Shown here piece by piece: positions 52,716-63,570 of a stretch of DNA of 64,000 bases. Each line of letters opens with the position of its first letter. Position 1 is the stretch's first letter. The position numbers and the translations under genes were made by a program. Where the stretch lies: positions 434,001 through 498,000 of the forward strand of contig NC_052045.1 of NCBI RefSeq assembly GCF_015832195.1, given 5' to 3'. This stretch comes from Motacilla alba alba. Taxonomy: Eukaryota > Chordata > Aves > Passeriformes > Motacillidae. Under the pieces are notes generated by a model. That model did no database searches. It was given only the letters and a program-made list of their open reading frames with translations, and was not told where the DNA came from.

Positions 52716-55628
52716 TCCTGAAACCGAGGGGAGCTATTCTCTAGGGTCACAGACATCAGCTTTGTGGGACCCTGGAGAGCTCACTCAGGCACTGGGACAG
52801 CCTCCTTTGTCCAGCCTCTGTTTCCAGTCCGGCTTGGAGGCAATCACTTGCTGATGGTTCTTTCCAGAGGGAGGAATTGCTTCCTGTGCATGTGGAGAGG
52901 AATTTGGACGGTGATGGGAGGGGGATGTGGCCATGCTTTACTCCCTTCTGGTGCTGCTGTGAGATTTCTGGGCTGCACACAGCAGCACCCCAGCGCAGCT
53001 GAGAGGCGAGGTCTCCTCACTTGTCACCTCACTGCTGCAGAGGCAGCACAAATGCAGCTGTCAGGGACATCTCCCTGCAGCTGTGCTCTCGGTGGAGGCG
53101 TTTGAAGGTTTATCTCGGTGTCCTTCAGGCAAAAGCCACGGAATTGCTTCTGTTTAAAGAAGCCCTTGGGCTTGGGGGCTCGTCAGCAGAGCAGGGGTTG
53201 CCCAGCAGGACGCTGGCACGGAGGGGCTGTGGGGAGGGAGGGTTCTGTGCTCAGCTGCCTCTCTCCTCCCTGCTCCCCAGGGCAAGCTTGCACACAGCGG
53301 TGTCACAGCAGCGTCCCCACACCAAGGCTCAGCCCGTTTTCCTCTCGTGAGCCCTGCTGCTTTGGCCAGGCAAGCAGCCCCAGGCTGGGGCGTGCTGCAG
53401 TGCTTCTCGGTGGGGGTATGTGACAGCAAAGTTTGACTCAAAATTCTCAGGTTAGCCTCCAATGAGAATCCTGCAAGAGGAGGAGGACAACTAGAGATGG
53501 CTTTAGCTTGGCTTCAGAAAACTGGGGGCTTTTTTATAGAGACAAGAATGCATTTCAGATTTGTTGTTGCACAGAGTTGAGTTTTGTTTGGAAAAGGCCA
53601 TGTGGCAAATTGTGTGATTATATTAAGCTCACAGGGGGTGACTCACTGGCATAAATTATTTCCAGGAAACAAATGGAAGGAAGGGTAGTGATATGTTGTT
53701 TCTTCTCCTGTGGAATAAAGGAATAACCTTTCTGCTTGGGGGTACTTTTAGAAAAGCAGATAAAACCTGGAGTCAAAACCATTTACATCAGTAAGTCCTG
53801 TCTTTAACATTTCCTTCAAATTTCCATGCTGCAGTTTCTGAAGAAGAGGCTGAGAATCAAATTACTTCCAGCCACAGAGACTGGAAGCCTATTTTCAGCT
53901 ACCCAAATGTTTTCTGTGCACCTCTGCTGGGGAAGTCCCTAAATTTCTGAATCCTCGAGGGAGGAAGCTGCTTGAGCAGGTGAAGTAAGAGGACTGGGAA
54001 TGGTCATTGTCCCTTTGGATGCAAACTCCCAGGCTCTTTTTCCATTAGCCACGGGGTGAAGAATGGCATTTGGGAAAAGCTGAAGGAACTGGTCTGGTTG
54101 TGGAGTATCACTTCTGCTAAGACTTAAAAAAATATATAATAATTTGGAATCACTTATCAAAGAAAAAGCAATTCACATTTGCAGATCTCTTTGCCACACA
54201 GAAATATTTTATAACAAACACATGAAGAGTCATTACAACTTGTGCTTCCTCTAATAAAATTAGCAGTAATGTACGACCCCAGCAAGTCCTGGTGATAGAG
54301 GAGACATAAATTTTAAAGCTTCGTATTTCTGTTTTGGAACAATTACAGAACCTTGCATTATAGAGGATGATGTGATTGTTTTTCATGTGGCAACACCATT
54401 TAATTAAGATTTAAACAGATGGTTAACAGGAATGGTATTGTAGGCTTCATCAAAGTAAAGTCTAAAGGGCACAATAATATTTCCACTTCAAAGTGGTTTG
54501 TTTTGATTTCTACCAATAAATAAATTAATTTTACATGTCAGAGGAAAGCACTCACAGCAGTTACTGCATTACTACTTGTGCAGCCAAGTGTGGTCACAGC
54601 ACAGGGATGCAATTTGTAACCCCAGCACAGATACAAGTCCACCAAATGAGCAAAGTGCTTGTTTCTGAGACTTGGTGGTGGCCGCTGAGAGTGAAAAAAC
54701 CCAACAAGGTTTTTGGGACAAGGCTAGGCAGAGGTGAGTGGGGTGCAGCGTGCAGCCCCCCCTGCCCTGGCAGTGCCCAGCCTCAGCAGGGCAAGGAGGG
54801 CACTCAGGAGACGAGGACAGGGACAGAAGCAATCTCTTCTGTCCCTCCACGCAGGGAAGCAAAGCAAAGATGGGCATTTAGCCCAAGAGCAGGACTGGAA
54901 ATGAGGAAACAAAGGTGGACAGGGGAGCAGCTGCCCCCCAGCCCCGCGCTCTGCCCTGCCCTGCTTGCTGAAACCCCCGGGAGAGGAAAGGGCGTGCAGC
55001 ATGGCTGTGTGCACGGGGCTGTTTCTTTTTCCTCCACAGCACAGGTCTGGGGAAGAGCACCATCACAAACCCCCCTCAAACCTGTCACAGTCAGAAAGGA
55101 GAAAGCACAATATCTAAACCAAATTGAAATGAAATCTCCAGGACTCCTGAGGGCAAAGCATTAGTCTGATAAGCAAACTCTGCCCACGCAGAGGCAGCGG
55201 CCGTGCTGGCCCCAGGCCACCTCCAGAGGAGGCGAGAACAGCCTGCCGAGATAAGTGCCCTATTTCTGGGCACGGCTCAGCAGCAAGGCTGTCCTGCAGC
55301 CCCAAAAGAAGATTTCCAGGAAGGAAAGGTCAGAGAGGATGAAGCAGCCGTGTGGGAGCTGTCACTCTCTTCAGTGTGCTTTCTGCCACTGCGCTCTCCA
55401 CCCTCACCCGCAGGTCAGGAGCAAACCCGAGGTCAAAAGGTGCCTTGCTCCAGCGGGGCTGCGTTGGAAATTGGGCTGGGATTCATCTTGTCCAGCTTTA
55501 GTCAAAATCTCATTTCCTTGGCACTCTGCAGGAACAAATCAGCAATTCTGGAGGCCCACGCCTTCAGCCCTTGGCTGCCAAGGGAGCTGAGCAGCTCTGC
55601 TGAGCCCTGGTGCTGCTCTCCCCTGGCT
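52716..55628. other. Single-copy sequence, no gene supported
   Basis: Moderately GC-rich to 53.4 kb, AT-rich from 53.45 to 54.7 kb, then GC-rich. The AT-rich stretch at 54.1-54.55 kb has the TTAATTAA/TAAT texture of possible conserved non-coding DNA. A donor-like GAG|GTGAGT at about 54734 follows an open segment, but its acceptor is poor. Confidence 0.5.
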
Positions 55629-55687
55629 GCAGCTGGGGCTGGAGCTGGAGCTGGGGCTGGGGCTGGAGCTGGGGCTGGAGCTGGCTC
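55629..55687. repeat. GCTGGA/GCTGGG hexamer repeat, about 10 copies
   Basis: AGCTGGGGCTGGAGCTGG-type hexamers in alternation. The period of six keeps a frame open encoding alternating Gly/Ala-Trp/Ser residues; this is a simple repeat, not a gene. Confidence 0.93.
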
Positions 55688-57052
55688 CTGCCCCCTGCCC
55701 TCTGCAGAAAGCTGCCCGGGGTGCTGGGACGTGGCACAGCCCAGCAGCACCAGCTCACAGCTCCAGCAGCTCCTGGCTCTCTGGGGATGCTGCCGAGGTC
55801 CCTGCAGTCCCTGCTGCTGCTCTGGCCGTGCTCTCTGCTGGAGCAGGTGGACAGGGGGGAACATTCCAGACCACCTCTGCCCGCAGCATCTCCAGCCTGG
55901 CTGGCTCTGGGAGCCCCTGGCCGTGGAGCTGCTGTGCCAAGGGCTGCAGATGCACCTCGGGTGGGTGAGGAGCAGCAGCAGAGCTGGGAACACCAGGCAG
56001 CTGTTCAGAATACTCTGAAACAGAACAACAGAGGCAAACAGCTCTGAGACATCCCATTTGTAACCAGCACACGCAAAAGACAGGAAGGTGTTCCTTGTTC
56101 AACACCTAATGTCATTAAACTTTACCCTGGCAAATATCAGAGCTGCTGGAAACAAATTCAGCCTTTCTGCAAATACAAACTCCTGCTTTAAAGGGATAAT
56201 TTCCCTAAACATTCACGAGACAGGTTTGGGAGGTGTAATTAGAAAACTCTGACAGACTTAAAAGGAAATTTTTCCCCGCCAATATGCAAGTGTGGAAAAT
56301 GCTCCATTGTCCTAAGGTCCAATGTGTTTGGTAGTTTTGTTGCTTAAAGTGACAATCAGACCGTGTTGAATTTAACAGAAGTCAGGAGAAAGATGAACAG
56401 AGTGTAATCTGACCTCAGTCTCTCTTGCCTAACTCTTCTTAGGGTAGCAGGCAGTGTAATTTTCTTTTTTTGTTTGTTATTTTATCCCAACAGAGTTGGC
56501 ACCTCTCCCCTGCCCTTCTCCACCCCTCACTCTCTCCTTGCATGCTCCTCCCCAGCTGATTTCCAGTTTCATTCCTTGCAGAAGAGGTGACTCACAGGAT
56601 CCTCAGCATCTCCTCACAGGTTGTATCAGCATCTCCAAAGTATTTAACAGCAGGAGCAACTCGAATATGGCATGGAAGTTAAAAGCTGATGAAAACATAA
56701 TTTAATGTAATATTAACAGGCCAGATTCTCCACTGATACAAACTGAGGAGAAAATGAAATTGCACTGGTTTTCACCATGTAAAGGGAGGCACGGTGTAGA
56801 TCTCTGGTTAAAAGTACCTTGTGTGGTTATAATTTCACACTCTAAGTTGTCTGGAAGACAGAGAATTAAGCAACAAGGCTAAGCATTTTCCAGAAATAGA
56901 GGCATCAGTGGGAGTTGCAACAGGATTTTGTGTGTAATTACTGTCCTGCCCGGGGTGCCCGCTTCATCCATGACAGCAAAGCTTTTCTTTGTGCTGGAGC
57001 CTGCAAGCCCGAGCAGGCCCCGCGCTGGGCACTGACGGCCGGGCCGAGCATC
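55688..57052. other. Single-copy sequence, no gene seen
   Basis: GC-rich to 56.05 kb, then AT-rich to about 56.9 kb. No exons, mobile elements or tandem repeats are supported. Confidence 0.5.
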
Positions 57053-57265
57053 CTGCAGGAGCTGCAGGAGCAGGAGCTGCAGGAGCTGCAGGAGCAGGAG
57101 CTGCAGGAGCAGGAGCTGCAGGAGCTGCAGGAGCTGCAGGAGCTGCAGGAGCTGCAGGAGCAGGAGCTGCAGGAGCAGGAGCTGCAGGAGCTGCAGGAGC
57201 AGGAGCTGCAGGAGCAGGAGCTGCAGGAGCTGCAGGAGCAGGAGCTGCAGGAGCAGGAGCTGCAG
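57053..57265. repeat. GAGCTGCAG/GAGCAG minisatellite (9+6 bp modules)
   Basis: Modules GAGCTGCAG (9 bp) and GAGCAG (6 bp) combine into 15-bp and longer units over 213 bases. All modules are multiples of three, so one frame encodes a Gln/Glu/Leu (LQEQE) string and another a poly-Gly/Ala string. There is no start-codon, splice or homology evidence that either is translated. The next array begins about 35 bases later. Confidence 0.95.
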
Positions 57266-57299
57266 CCGTGGGGAGCGCAGGTGGAGGGGAGCCCTGCAG

Positions 57300-57650
57300 C
57301 CAGGACAGCCGGGCTGCAGGAGGGACAGCCGGGGCTGCAGGGGTGACAGCCGGGGCTCTAGGCAGGACAGCCGGGGCTGCAGGAGGGACAGGGCAGGACA
57401 GCCGGGCTGCAGGAGGGACAGCCGGGCTGCAGGAGGGACAGCCGGGGCTGCAGGGAGGACAGCCGGGGCTGCAGGAGGGACAGCCGGGGCTGCAGGGGTG
57501 ACAGCCGGGCTGCAGGAGGGACAGGGCAGGACAGCCGGGCTGCAGGAGGGACAGCCGGGGCTGCAGGAGGAACAGCCGGGGCTCTAGGCAGGACAGCCGG
57601 GGCTGCAGGGGTGACAGCCGGGGCTACAGGAGGGACAGCCGGGGCTGCGG
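57300..57650. repeat. 21-22 bp GACAGCCGGGGCTGCAGG minisatellite, 16 copies
   Basis: Sixteen GACAGCCGGG(G)CTGCAGG units with GAGG, GGTG or CTCTAGGCAG variants. A distinctive GACAGGGCAGGACAG join occurs twice, near 57386 and 57519, showing a higher-order duplication of about 133 bp. It shares the CTGCAGGAG word with the preceding array. Confidence 0.94.
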
Positions 57651-58234
57651 GCGCTGGGCCTCGCCTGTCCCGGGCCAGCGGGGCTGGGCCCGGGGCTGAG
57701 CCGCGCCCTTCCCGGCAGCAGCAGATGGCCAGGGCCGTCTGGCCCAGCTCAATCAACACTCCATTTGAGGGGCAGCCCCGGGATGGGGCTGTCGGAGCAG
57801 ACAGCAGGCTGAACGCGCCCTGAAGATCCACACAGCAGCCATGCCAGGATCAGAGGGGACAGAGCAGCAGCCTGCAGGCGCGCTGGGCAGGCCCGGGGGC
57901 AGGAGCCAGCCTGGTGCCTTGCTGCAGGACAGGGCCATCTCCCACAGCCTCTGCAGTGCTGTCCCAGGGCGGTGCTGCAATTCCGAGGAGCTGGAGCGAG
58001 GGGTGCCCTGCTCCCACACGGTCACTGCGGAGCTCCAGGAGGGGCAAGGCCACAGGGCGTGAAGGAGGGGCGCGTTTGCCCCCCACCTCCGGTGCCCTGG
58101 GACCAGCGGGGCAGCCCTGGAGTGCGGGGCGGGGAGCAGCTGGCTGCCGCTGGGCTGGCATTGCTGCTGCTCCTGCTCTCCCGGGCCAGGGACCTGCCTG
58201 CCCAGGCTGCTGCAGCCCCCAGACCTTGGCACCC

Positions 58235-58366
58235 ATGGCCAGGGGCAGGCTGCTGCTGCTGCTGCTGCTGCTCCTGCTGCTCCTGCTGCTGCTGATGTGC
58301 TGCTGCTGCTGTGCTGCTGGGAGCAGAACCGTGGGAGGAAACTGTGTTTGGGCACCCTCCCTTTAA
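58235..58366 (+). CDS. Small ORF encoding a signal-peptide-like leader, doubtful
   Basis: ATG at 58235 (G at +4, but C at -3) opens 43 codons: MARGR, fifteen Leu, Met, five Cys, then AAGSRTVGG and a stop at 58364. A basic N-terminus, long hydrophobic core and AAG before a polar tail have exactly the layout of a secretion signal. However, the core is simply a translated CTG microsatellite, and no mature domain follows before the stop. It could be the first exon of a gene if spliced before the stop, but I see no strong donor. Most likely fortuitous. Confidence 0.12.
   Translation: MARGRLLLLLLLLLLLLLLLMCCCCCAAGSRTVGGNCVWAPSL
58248..58319. repeat. CTG trinucleotide repeat, interrupted
   Basis: Seven perfect CTG units, then CTC and ATG interruptions, then TGC units, 72 bases in all. 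Interruptions usually stabilise such tracts. Confidence 0.94.
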
Positions 58367-58900
58367 TGGGGTGCTTCAGATCCTGCAGGACTGGCTGTGG
58401 TTTTTTGGCCTGTTCTGGTTCTGCCCTTTGGAAGAGGTGTTGATCCCCCCAGAAAACCTGTGATTTTTGTGTTTCAGATGTTTATGCCTCGTTCAGTCGC
58501 CCAAAAGAATCTGATTTTGGTTCTTTTCTCCTGGTTTCTTTTCCTTGAGGAGAAATCCCTTTTCCCCCCATCTTGTTAGCTGCACAGTGGCTCTGCAGGG
58601 CTGTGGACAGGGAGATGAAGCAATGCTGAGGCCGTGTTGTGCAGCCAGGGTTCATGGCTCTGGGGTGCAGGCCAGGGGAAGGTGCTGCAGGAGGGGCACC
58701 AGGACACTGGCCAAGGGCTGGAGGGGGTCCTGCAGCCCCTGCAGATGCCTGGGTGGTCTTTAGCAGGGCAGGCAGCCCCCTCAGCTCCATCCACAAGCTC
58801 CTCTGAGGGTATGGATGGCTCACAGGCAGCGGGTTGTTCAGTTCTGTGGATTTACAGCCAGCTGATGAGCTCTGCCCGTGGCACCCCAGAATCCCAGGGG

Positions 58901-59212
58901 GGCTCACTGTGTGTCCAGGGGTGTCACTGTGTGTCCAGGGGGCTCACTGTGTGTCCAGGGGTGTCACTGTGTGTCCAGGGGGCTCACTGTGTGTCCAGGG
59001 GTGTCACTGTGTGTCCAGGGGGTGTCTCTGTGTGTCCAGGGGTGTCACTGTGTGTCCAGGGGGCTCACTGTGTGTCCAGGGGTGTCACTGTGTGTCCAGG
59101 GGGTGTCTCTGTGTGTCCAGGGGGGCTCACTGTGTGTCCAGGGGGCTCACTGTGTGTCCAGGGGGGCTCTCTGTGTGTCCAGGGGTGTCACTGTGTGTCC
59201 AGGGGTGTCACA
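58901..59212. repeat. 20-21 bp CACTGTGTGTCCAGG minisatellite, 15 copies
   Basis: Fifteen units of (T)CACTGTGTGTCCAGGGG, alternating between GGCT- and GTGT-headed forms, with some GTCTCTGTG variants. The alternation is close to regular at the left end, so a two-unit (about 40 bp) period is visible. All three forward frames stay open by composition. Confidence 0.95.
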
Positions 59213-60497
59213 GCTCGGCCAGTCCCAGCGCTGTGCCCTGGGCAGGGATGGCAGCTGCTCTCCAGAGCAGGAGGAAGGGCAGCCTCGGGCAGCACGTTCC
59301 CCTGCCCACGAGCAGAGGGTCTGGGAGCCTGAGCGCGCTCAGCGCGGGCTCTGGTGCCAAGCAGGGCCAGGCACGGGGGCTCTGGGGGTTGCTGACTCAC
59401 AGCCCTACCTTACTCACAGTACCTGGCTCTCGGTGCCAGCCAGCACCGGTGCACTACTGAAAAATATTCCAGAACCTTCCCTCTGGGGCACCTATCTCAT
59501 TCTATTCCGCGTAAATCCTCCTCACAGGTTTGCAGTAAGACTTTGGTTAACTTTTTGCAGGTGATTTAAAGTGTGTGTCTGACAAGATTCCCTGTGCCAC
59601 GTTTCCCTTGATGCTGGAATGTCCTTTGGTGTTCAATAAAAGCCCAGAGTGCTTATGTTAATTTGATTTTTGCAATCAAGCCACCTTAAATTGCATTTAT
59701 TCCTGTGTGGTGAGTCATGCTGTAATGATCTGATTTGTAGATCAGGTCCAACTTCTGCAGGGCATTGTGCAAACATGAGACAATTTCCTCCTCACAAATC
59801 TTGGAGGACGCTTTCAGTTCCACAGTAACAAAAGAAATGAACACGTTTTTGCCTACTCCAAGCAGCAGCCAAAGCTTCCAATTGTTTTTAAAATAAAATG
59901 TACAATATTTTAGTACAACAGCCATGAAAAATTGTCAGGTGGATTCTGTGATCCCAAATGGGTGATAATGTAAAGGTGTCACGGAGCTGCAGCCGCGGTG
60001 GGAGCAGGGGTGACAGAAGGTGTAGCCATGCTCTGTGGACAAGGGGAAATGTGCATTGACAACCAATCCAGGGAAACTCCACACTTTCTGGTTTCCTGTG
60101 GGCACAGCCCTCGCAGCTCCTTCCTGCCTTCCCCAGGTTCAGCAGGACATCTGGGGCTGTGGTTCAGTCCCTCTCTGACACCACCTGAGTGTGAGCAGCA
60201 GCAATTCCATCAATTGTTGTTATTGGCACCTTGGTCCTGAGCTGCAAGCGCGCACCAAAGTGATTCCGGTGCCGGGATTGGCAGCGGAGGTAACGAGCCA
60301 GCAGCACTACACCTGAGCTAGTTAGCTCTGCCAGGACAGCCTCATTAGCTGCAGCAGGGGCTCCTCTGCACAGGGGGGTTGCATGGGAGCTGCAGGTCAC
60401 CTGTGGAGGAAGGGGACTGCAGAGCTTCGAGTGCCAGCAGGAACAGCCTGTGCCACGCTGGTGCCCTGCCAGGCACTCGCTGGCTCTGTCCTGCCTG
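59213..60497. other. Single-copy sequence with one doubtful minus-strand ORF
   Basis: GC-rich to 59.45 kb, AT-rich at 59.5-59.96 kb and mixed after. AATAAA at 59635 with a GTGCTTATGTT run after it could be a transcript end on the plus strand, but no upstream exon is identified. The AT-rich part looks like possible conserved non-coding DNA. Confidence 0.45.
59686..59925 (-). CDS. Doubtful 79-codon ORF, product unknown
   Basis: An ATG-initiated minus-strand frame in AT-rich sequence, which is longer than expected there by chance but not decisively so. The peptide begins MAVVLKYCTFYFKNNWKLW, has a hydrophobic middle and ends YSMTHHTGINAI. The central part ELKASSKICEEEIVSCLHN looks protein-like. 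No family is recognised and no promoter or splice context is clear. A GAGTAG|G acceptor-like site lies within it. A conserved non-coding element is an equal alternative. Confidence 0.18.
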   Translation of the reverse strand: MAVVLKYCTFYFKNNWKLWLLLGVGKNVFISFVTVELKASSKICEEEIVSCLHNALQKLDLIYKSDHYSMTHHTGINAI

Positions 60498-60911
60498 GAG
60501 CCCGCTCCCTGTCCTGCCCGGAGCCCCTTCCCCGTGCTGCCCGGAGCCCCTTCCCCGTGCTGCCCGGAGCCCCTTCCCTGTCCTGCCCGGAGCCCCTTCC
60601 CCGTGCTGCCCGGAGCCCGTTCCCCGTGCTGCCCGGAGCCCGTTCCCCGTGCTGCCTGGAGCCCGTTCCCCGTGCTGCCCGGAGCCCGTTCCCCGTGCTG
60701 CCCGGAGCCCGTTCCCCGTGCTGCCTGGAGCCCGTTCCCCGTCCTGCCCGGAGCCCCTTCCCCGTGCTGCCCGGAGCCCGTTCCCCGTGCTGCCTGGAGC
60801 CCGTTCCCCGTGCTGCCCGGAGCCCGTTCCCCGTGCTGCCCGGAGCCCGTTCCCCGTCCTGCCCGGAGCCCCTTCCCCGTGCTGCCCGGAGCCTGTTCCC
60901 TGTGCACAGAC
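60498..60911. repeat. 23-bp CGGAGCCC minisatellite, 18 copies
   Basis: Units anchored by GAGCCC at exact 23-bp steps from 60498 to 60889, with GTGCTGCC/GTCCTGCC and CCCTTCCC/CCGTTCCC variants. The variants recur in a patterned order, which suggests segmental duplication of several units at a time. Very long open frames on both strands (over 300 codons) cross this array because the unit has no stop in any phase; none is a gene. Confidence 0.96.
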
Positions 60912-63570
60912 ACTCCTGGCTTCTCCCCTCTCCTCCTCCGCTGCTGCCCCACAGCCCCTTTCCTCTTCCACCCCTTTCGGTGCGGCTGGAGCTCCTGCCT
61001 CTGGGGTCTCTGCGCCTGGGAGCAGAGCCCCTGGCAGCCGAGCCCCTCCTGAGGAGCTGCTGCTGCTTTGGGGCGTTCCACACCGCAGCAGGGGCTTCGG
61101 GAGGTTCTTTCACCCGAGGTGGGTTAGAGGTGCCTGTCCGTGCGTGCCCTGGCTTTGTGCTGGGATTGTGGGGATGGGCACAGGGAGCAGCCCCCGTGCA
61201 GGGCCCTGGGCCAGGCAGCGAGGGGCAGGGGCTGCTGGGGCTCCTGCTGGTGACAGTCACAGAGTGGAAACACCTCTTTTGCATTCCCTTGAACGGAAAT
61301 GCCACCCAAGGTTTCCCTGCTGTCCTTGCTGGGCTGGGAGGCTCCTGTCCCTGGGAAGACACAGTGAGTTTTTCTTTGCCTTAGTGTGGTTTGCTCTTGG
61401 AAAAACACTTTTTCTCTTTTCTCTACTGGCCTGTTTTCCATCAGCACAGCTGACCTGGGGCCCTGCCAGCTGGGTGCTTCCCTTCCTGCTGCCCAGGCAC
61501 CATTTCCAGGGCACAGACTCCCGGGGTCGCTGCTGTAGGAGCAGTGACCCTTTGCATCTGTTTCGAGTCACATTGCTCTTTTTCCATGATGAAGCCTTGG
61601 AAACTCATCCCATATTGTAACAGTCCCTTTTGGTTACTTTAATCCTAAATTCAGCAGTTTCATTAAATTACTCATTCTCCCCCATTTTCTTTGTGATCAC
61701 CAGCCATGTCAGTCACAGCGACTCTTCAAAGAGGGAGGCTGAACTCTACATCAGATAGGACTTCTTTCTTTTTATTTATAAAGCAAAGCATGAGTTCTAA
61801 CAGGTCCACTAGTCATATCTATTGATTTGGTACTTAATCATATGAACACAATGAATATTCAGTGCCTGCATGATATAAAAAGAACAATCAGAATAAGCTA
61901 TTAGAGGTGCTGGAATCTCATTTAAAATCTAATTAGGTCTAGAACAAAACTAGAGGAGTCCTGTCTGAGTAGGAAGAAATGGATGTGTCTATATAATGAT
62001 CGAAATGCCTTCTTTTTTCATCCTTCTCTTGGCAAGTATTAAGAAACTAGCTTTTTTTTTTTTCTTCTTCTCTAGTTCAGGCTGGAAAACCCTTCCTTTG
62101 GCTGGTGCCCTCATGCTTTAACTTTGAGATGGAAGCTGATCGCCCTGTGCTGTGTAACTGCTCTCTGTGCAGAGCTGCAGTCGCAGTGTTTGGGTGGGCA
62201 GTCCACTCAAGCAGAAATTGCTTTAGAGCTGTCCCTGTTCCCCTGCACTGACCAGCTCATAAACTCCTGAGCTTGCACTGCTTTGATTGACCTCGTGGTT
62301 TTCTGGATTTTATCACTGTATCAGATCAGTGCTTTGTGAATTTTCCCCTTTTTCATAGCAAAACTGGGCCCGTGGTGCACTGACTTCAGAGCTGGCAGCT
62401 GCTGGATCCTCCCAGACGGCTGTCTAGCATTGTTACAGAGCACCTCAGGAATTCTATTTGCAAGTATATTACCTCACATGGAGACAGGGAATTAAAGGGA
62501 GTCAGGGAAAATCATGTGCTGCCCTGTGTGGATCCTGTGTTCACACAGGGACTGAGCAGCAAGGACCATCCCTAAGGACTACCCAAACTCTGCAGTTTCA
62601 TTGCTCACTGTGAATATTCAGCTTCAGAGGCATACCCCAAGCTGTGCACATCTTCTGGCTGCCCCCTCCACTCTAGCCCTGCAAATTCAACTTATGGAGA
62701 CGTAGCTCAGCCGTGGTCAGCCAAGAAAAGCCCCAGGACTTCTCTCTGCAGGGGAAGAAATGGCACTCATGAAGAACATGAGGTTGATTCCTGAATTAGG
62801 GTGTATTCCTCATGGTTTGGGGATGATGAGGAAGGTCTTGAGCTCTTGTTCAGTTTGCCTATGGTTTCCTTGCTCTTCTTCTCCCTGCTGCAATGGATTA
62901 AACCTTACAGAAGTGGGCACTTGCCAGGTATGGCTTTAGACTTTTCAGGCTGCTGTGTAGGGTTCCTAATTTTTGCCTGATATGCATTACCTTCCACAAC
63001 TGTGTTATTCCCAGGATTTGATTTTGATTCTGTTCCATCTCATCTGAGATGAATGGGTTTAATCAGAATCTCTTACACCCACTTCATTCAATGGCAGCCC
63101 TTCATAAGATGCTAAGGAACACACCGCAGTCTTGCCCTGGCAAGGCAAGAGGCTCAATGAAGGGAAGAATTTTAGCTTCCAATTGGATTCCAACTCTGGA
63201 GCTCTGAGGGTTTATGAGATTTTCCAGTGATAGCCTCATCTGGCCTCTGTAAATGGACACTGGGCGAGAAAATACAATCTGCCTGTCTGCTCTGAAATGT
63301 GCTTCTTGATCTCAGCAGTTGTACTGTCGTTGTTCTCACAAATCAGCTAATTGAGGTCCCTAACGAAAGGTGACTGAAGCAGCAGTAGATTTTGCACTTG
63401 CCTCCCCAGTGGACAGCAGCTGACCGGATCTGGTGTTCCTTGTTAGCCAATGCTGTCCTTCAAGCACGTTGGACTGAGTGAGTGGAATTGATGGGGTTTA
63501 TCCGGGTGCTGAGGCTGTCCCTCATCTCCTGCAGTGTGAGGCTGAGCTGTGCTGGGCTCCCTGTCCTGTG
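60912..63570. other. Single-copy sequence, no gene seen
   Basis: GC-rich to about 61.3 kb, then mainly AT-rich. A T-run lies at 62052-62063. No splice-supported exon, mobile-element end or strong regulatory motif was recognised. Confidence 0.5.

Larger units (their letters stand above)
57651..58900. other. GC-rich, partly CpG-rich sequence, no complete gene
   Basis: 57650-58150 contains CpGs at more than the local background (GCGCTGGGCCTCGCC, GAGCCGCGCCC) and might be a CpG island, but it borders on repeat DNA of similar composition. The tiny leucine-rich open frame at 58235-58366 and its CTG tract are listed separately. The remainder to 58.9 kb is unique and unremarkable. Confidence 0.45.

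Noticed and set aside
54541..54733. 193-base open segment ending at GAG|GTGAGT
   Set aside because: The donor is good, but the upstream sequence has no real pyrimidine tract before the AG, so an exon is not supported.
58900..59212. Possible CRISPR-like array of 20-bp repeats
   Set aside because: Units are contiguous with no unique spacers, in vertebrate DNA; it is a minisatellite.
60379..61620. 413- and 333-codon plus-strand and 321-codon minus-strand overlapping open frames
   Set aside because: Three frames open at once across the 23-bp array means composition, not coding.
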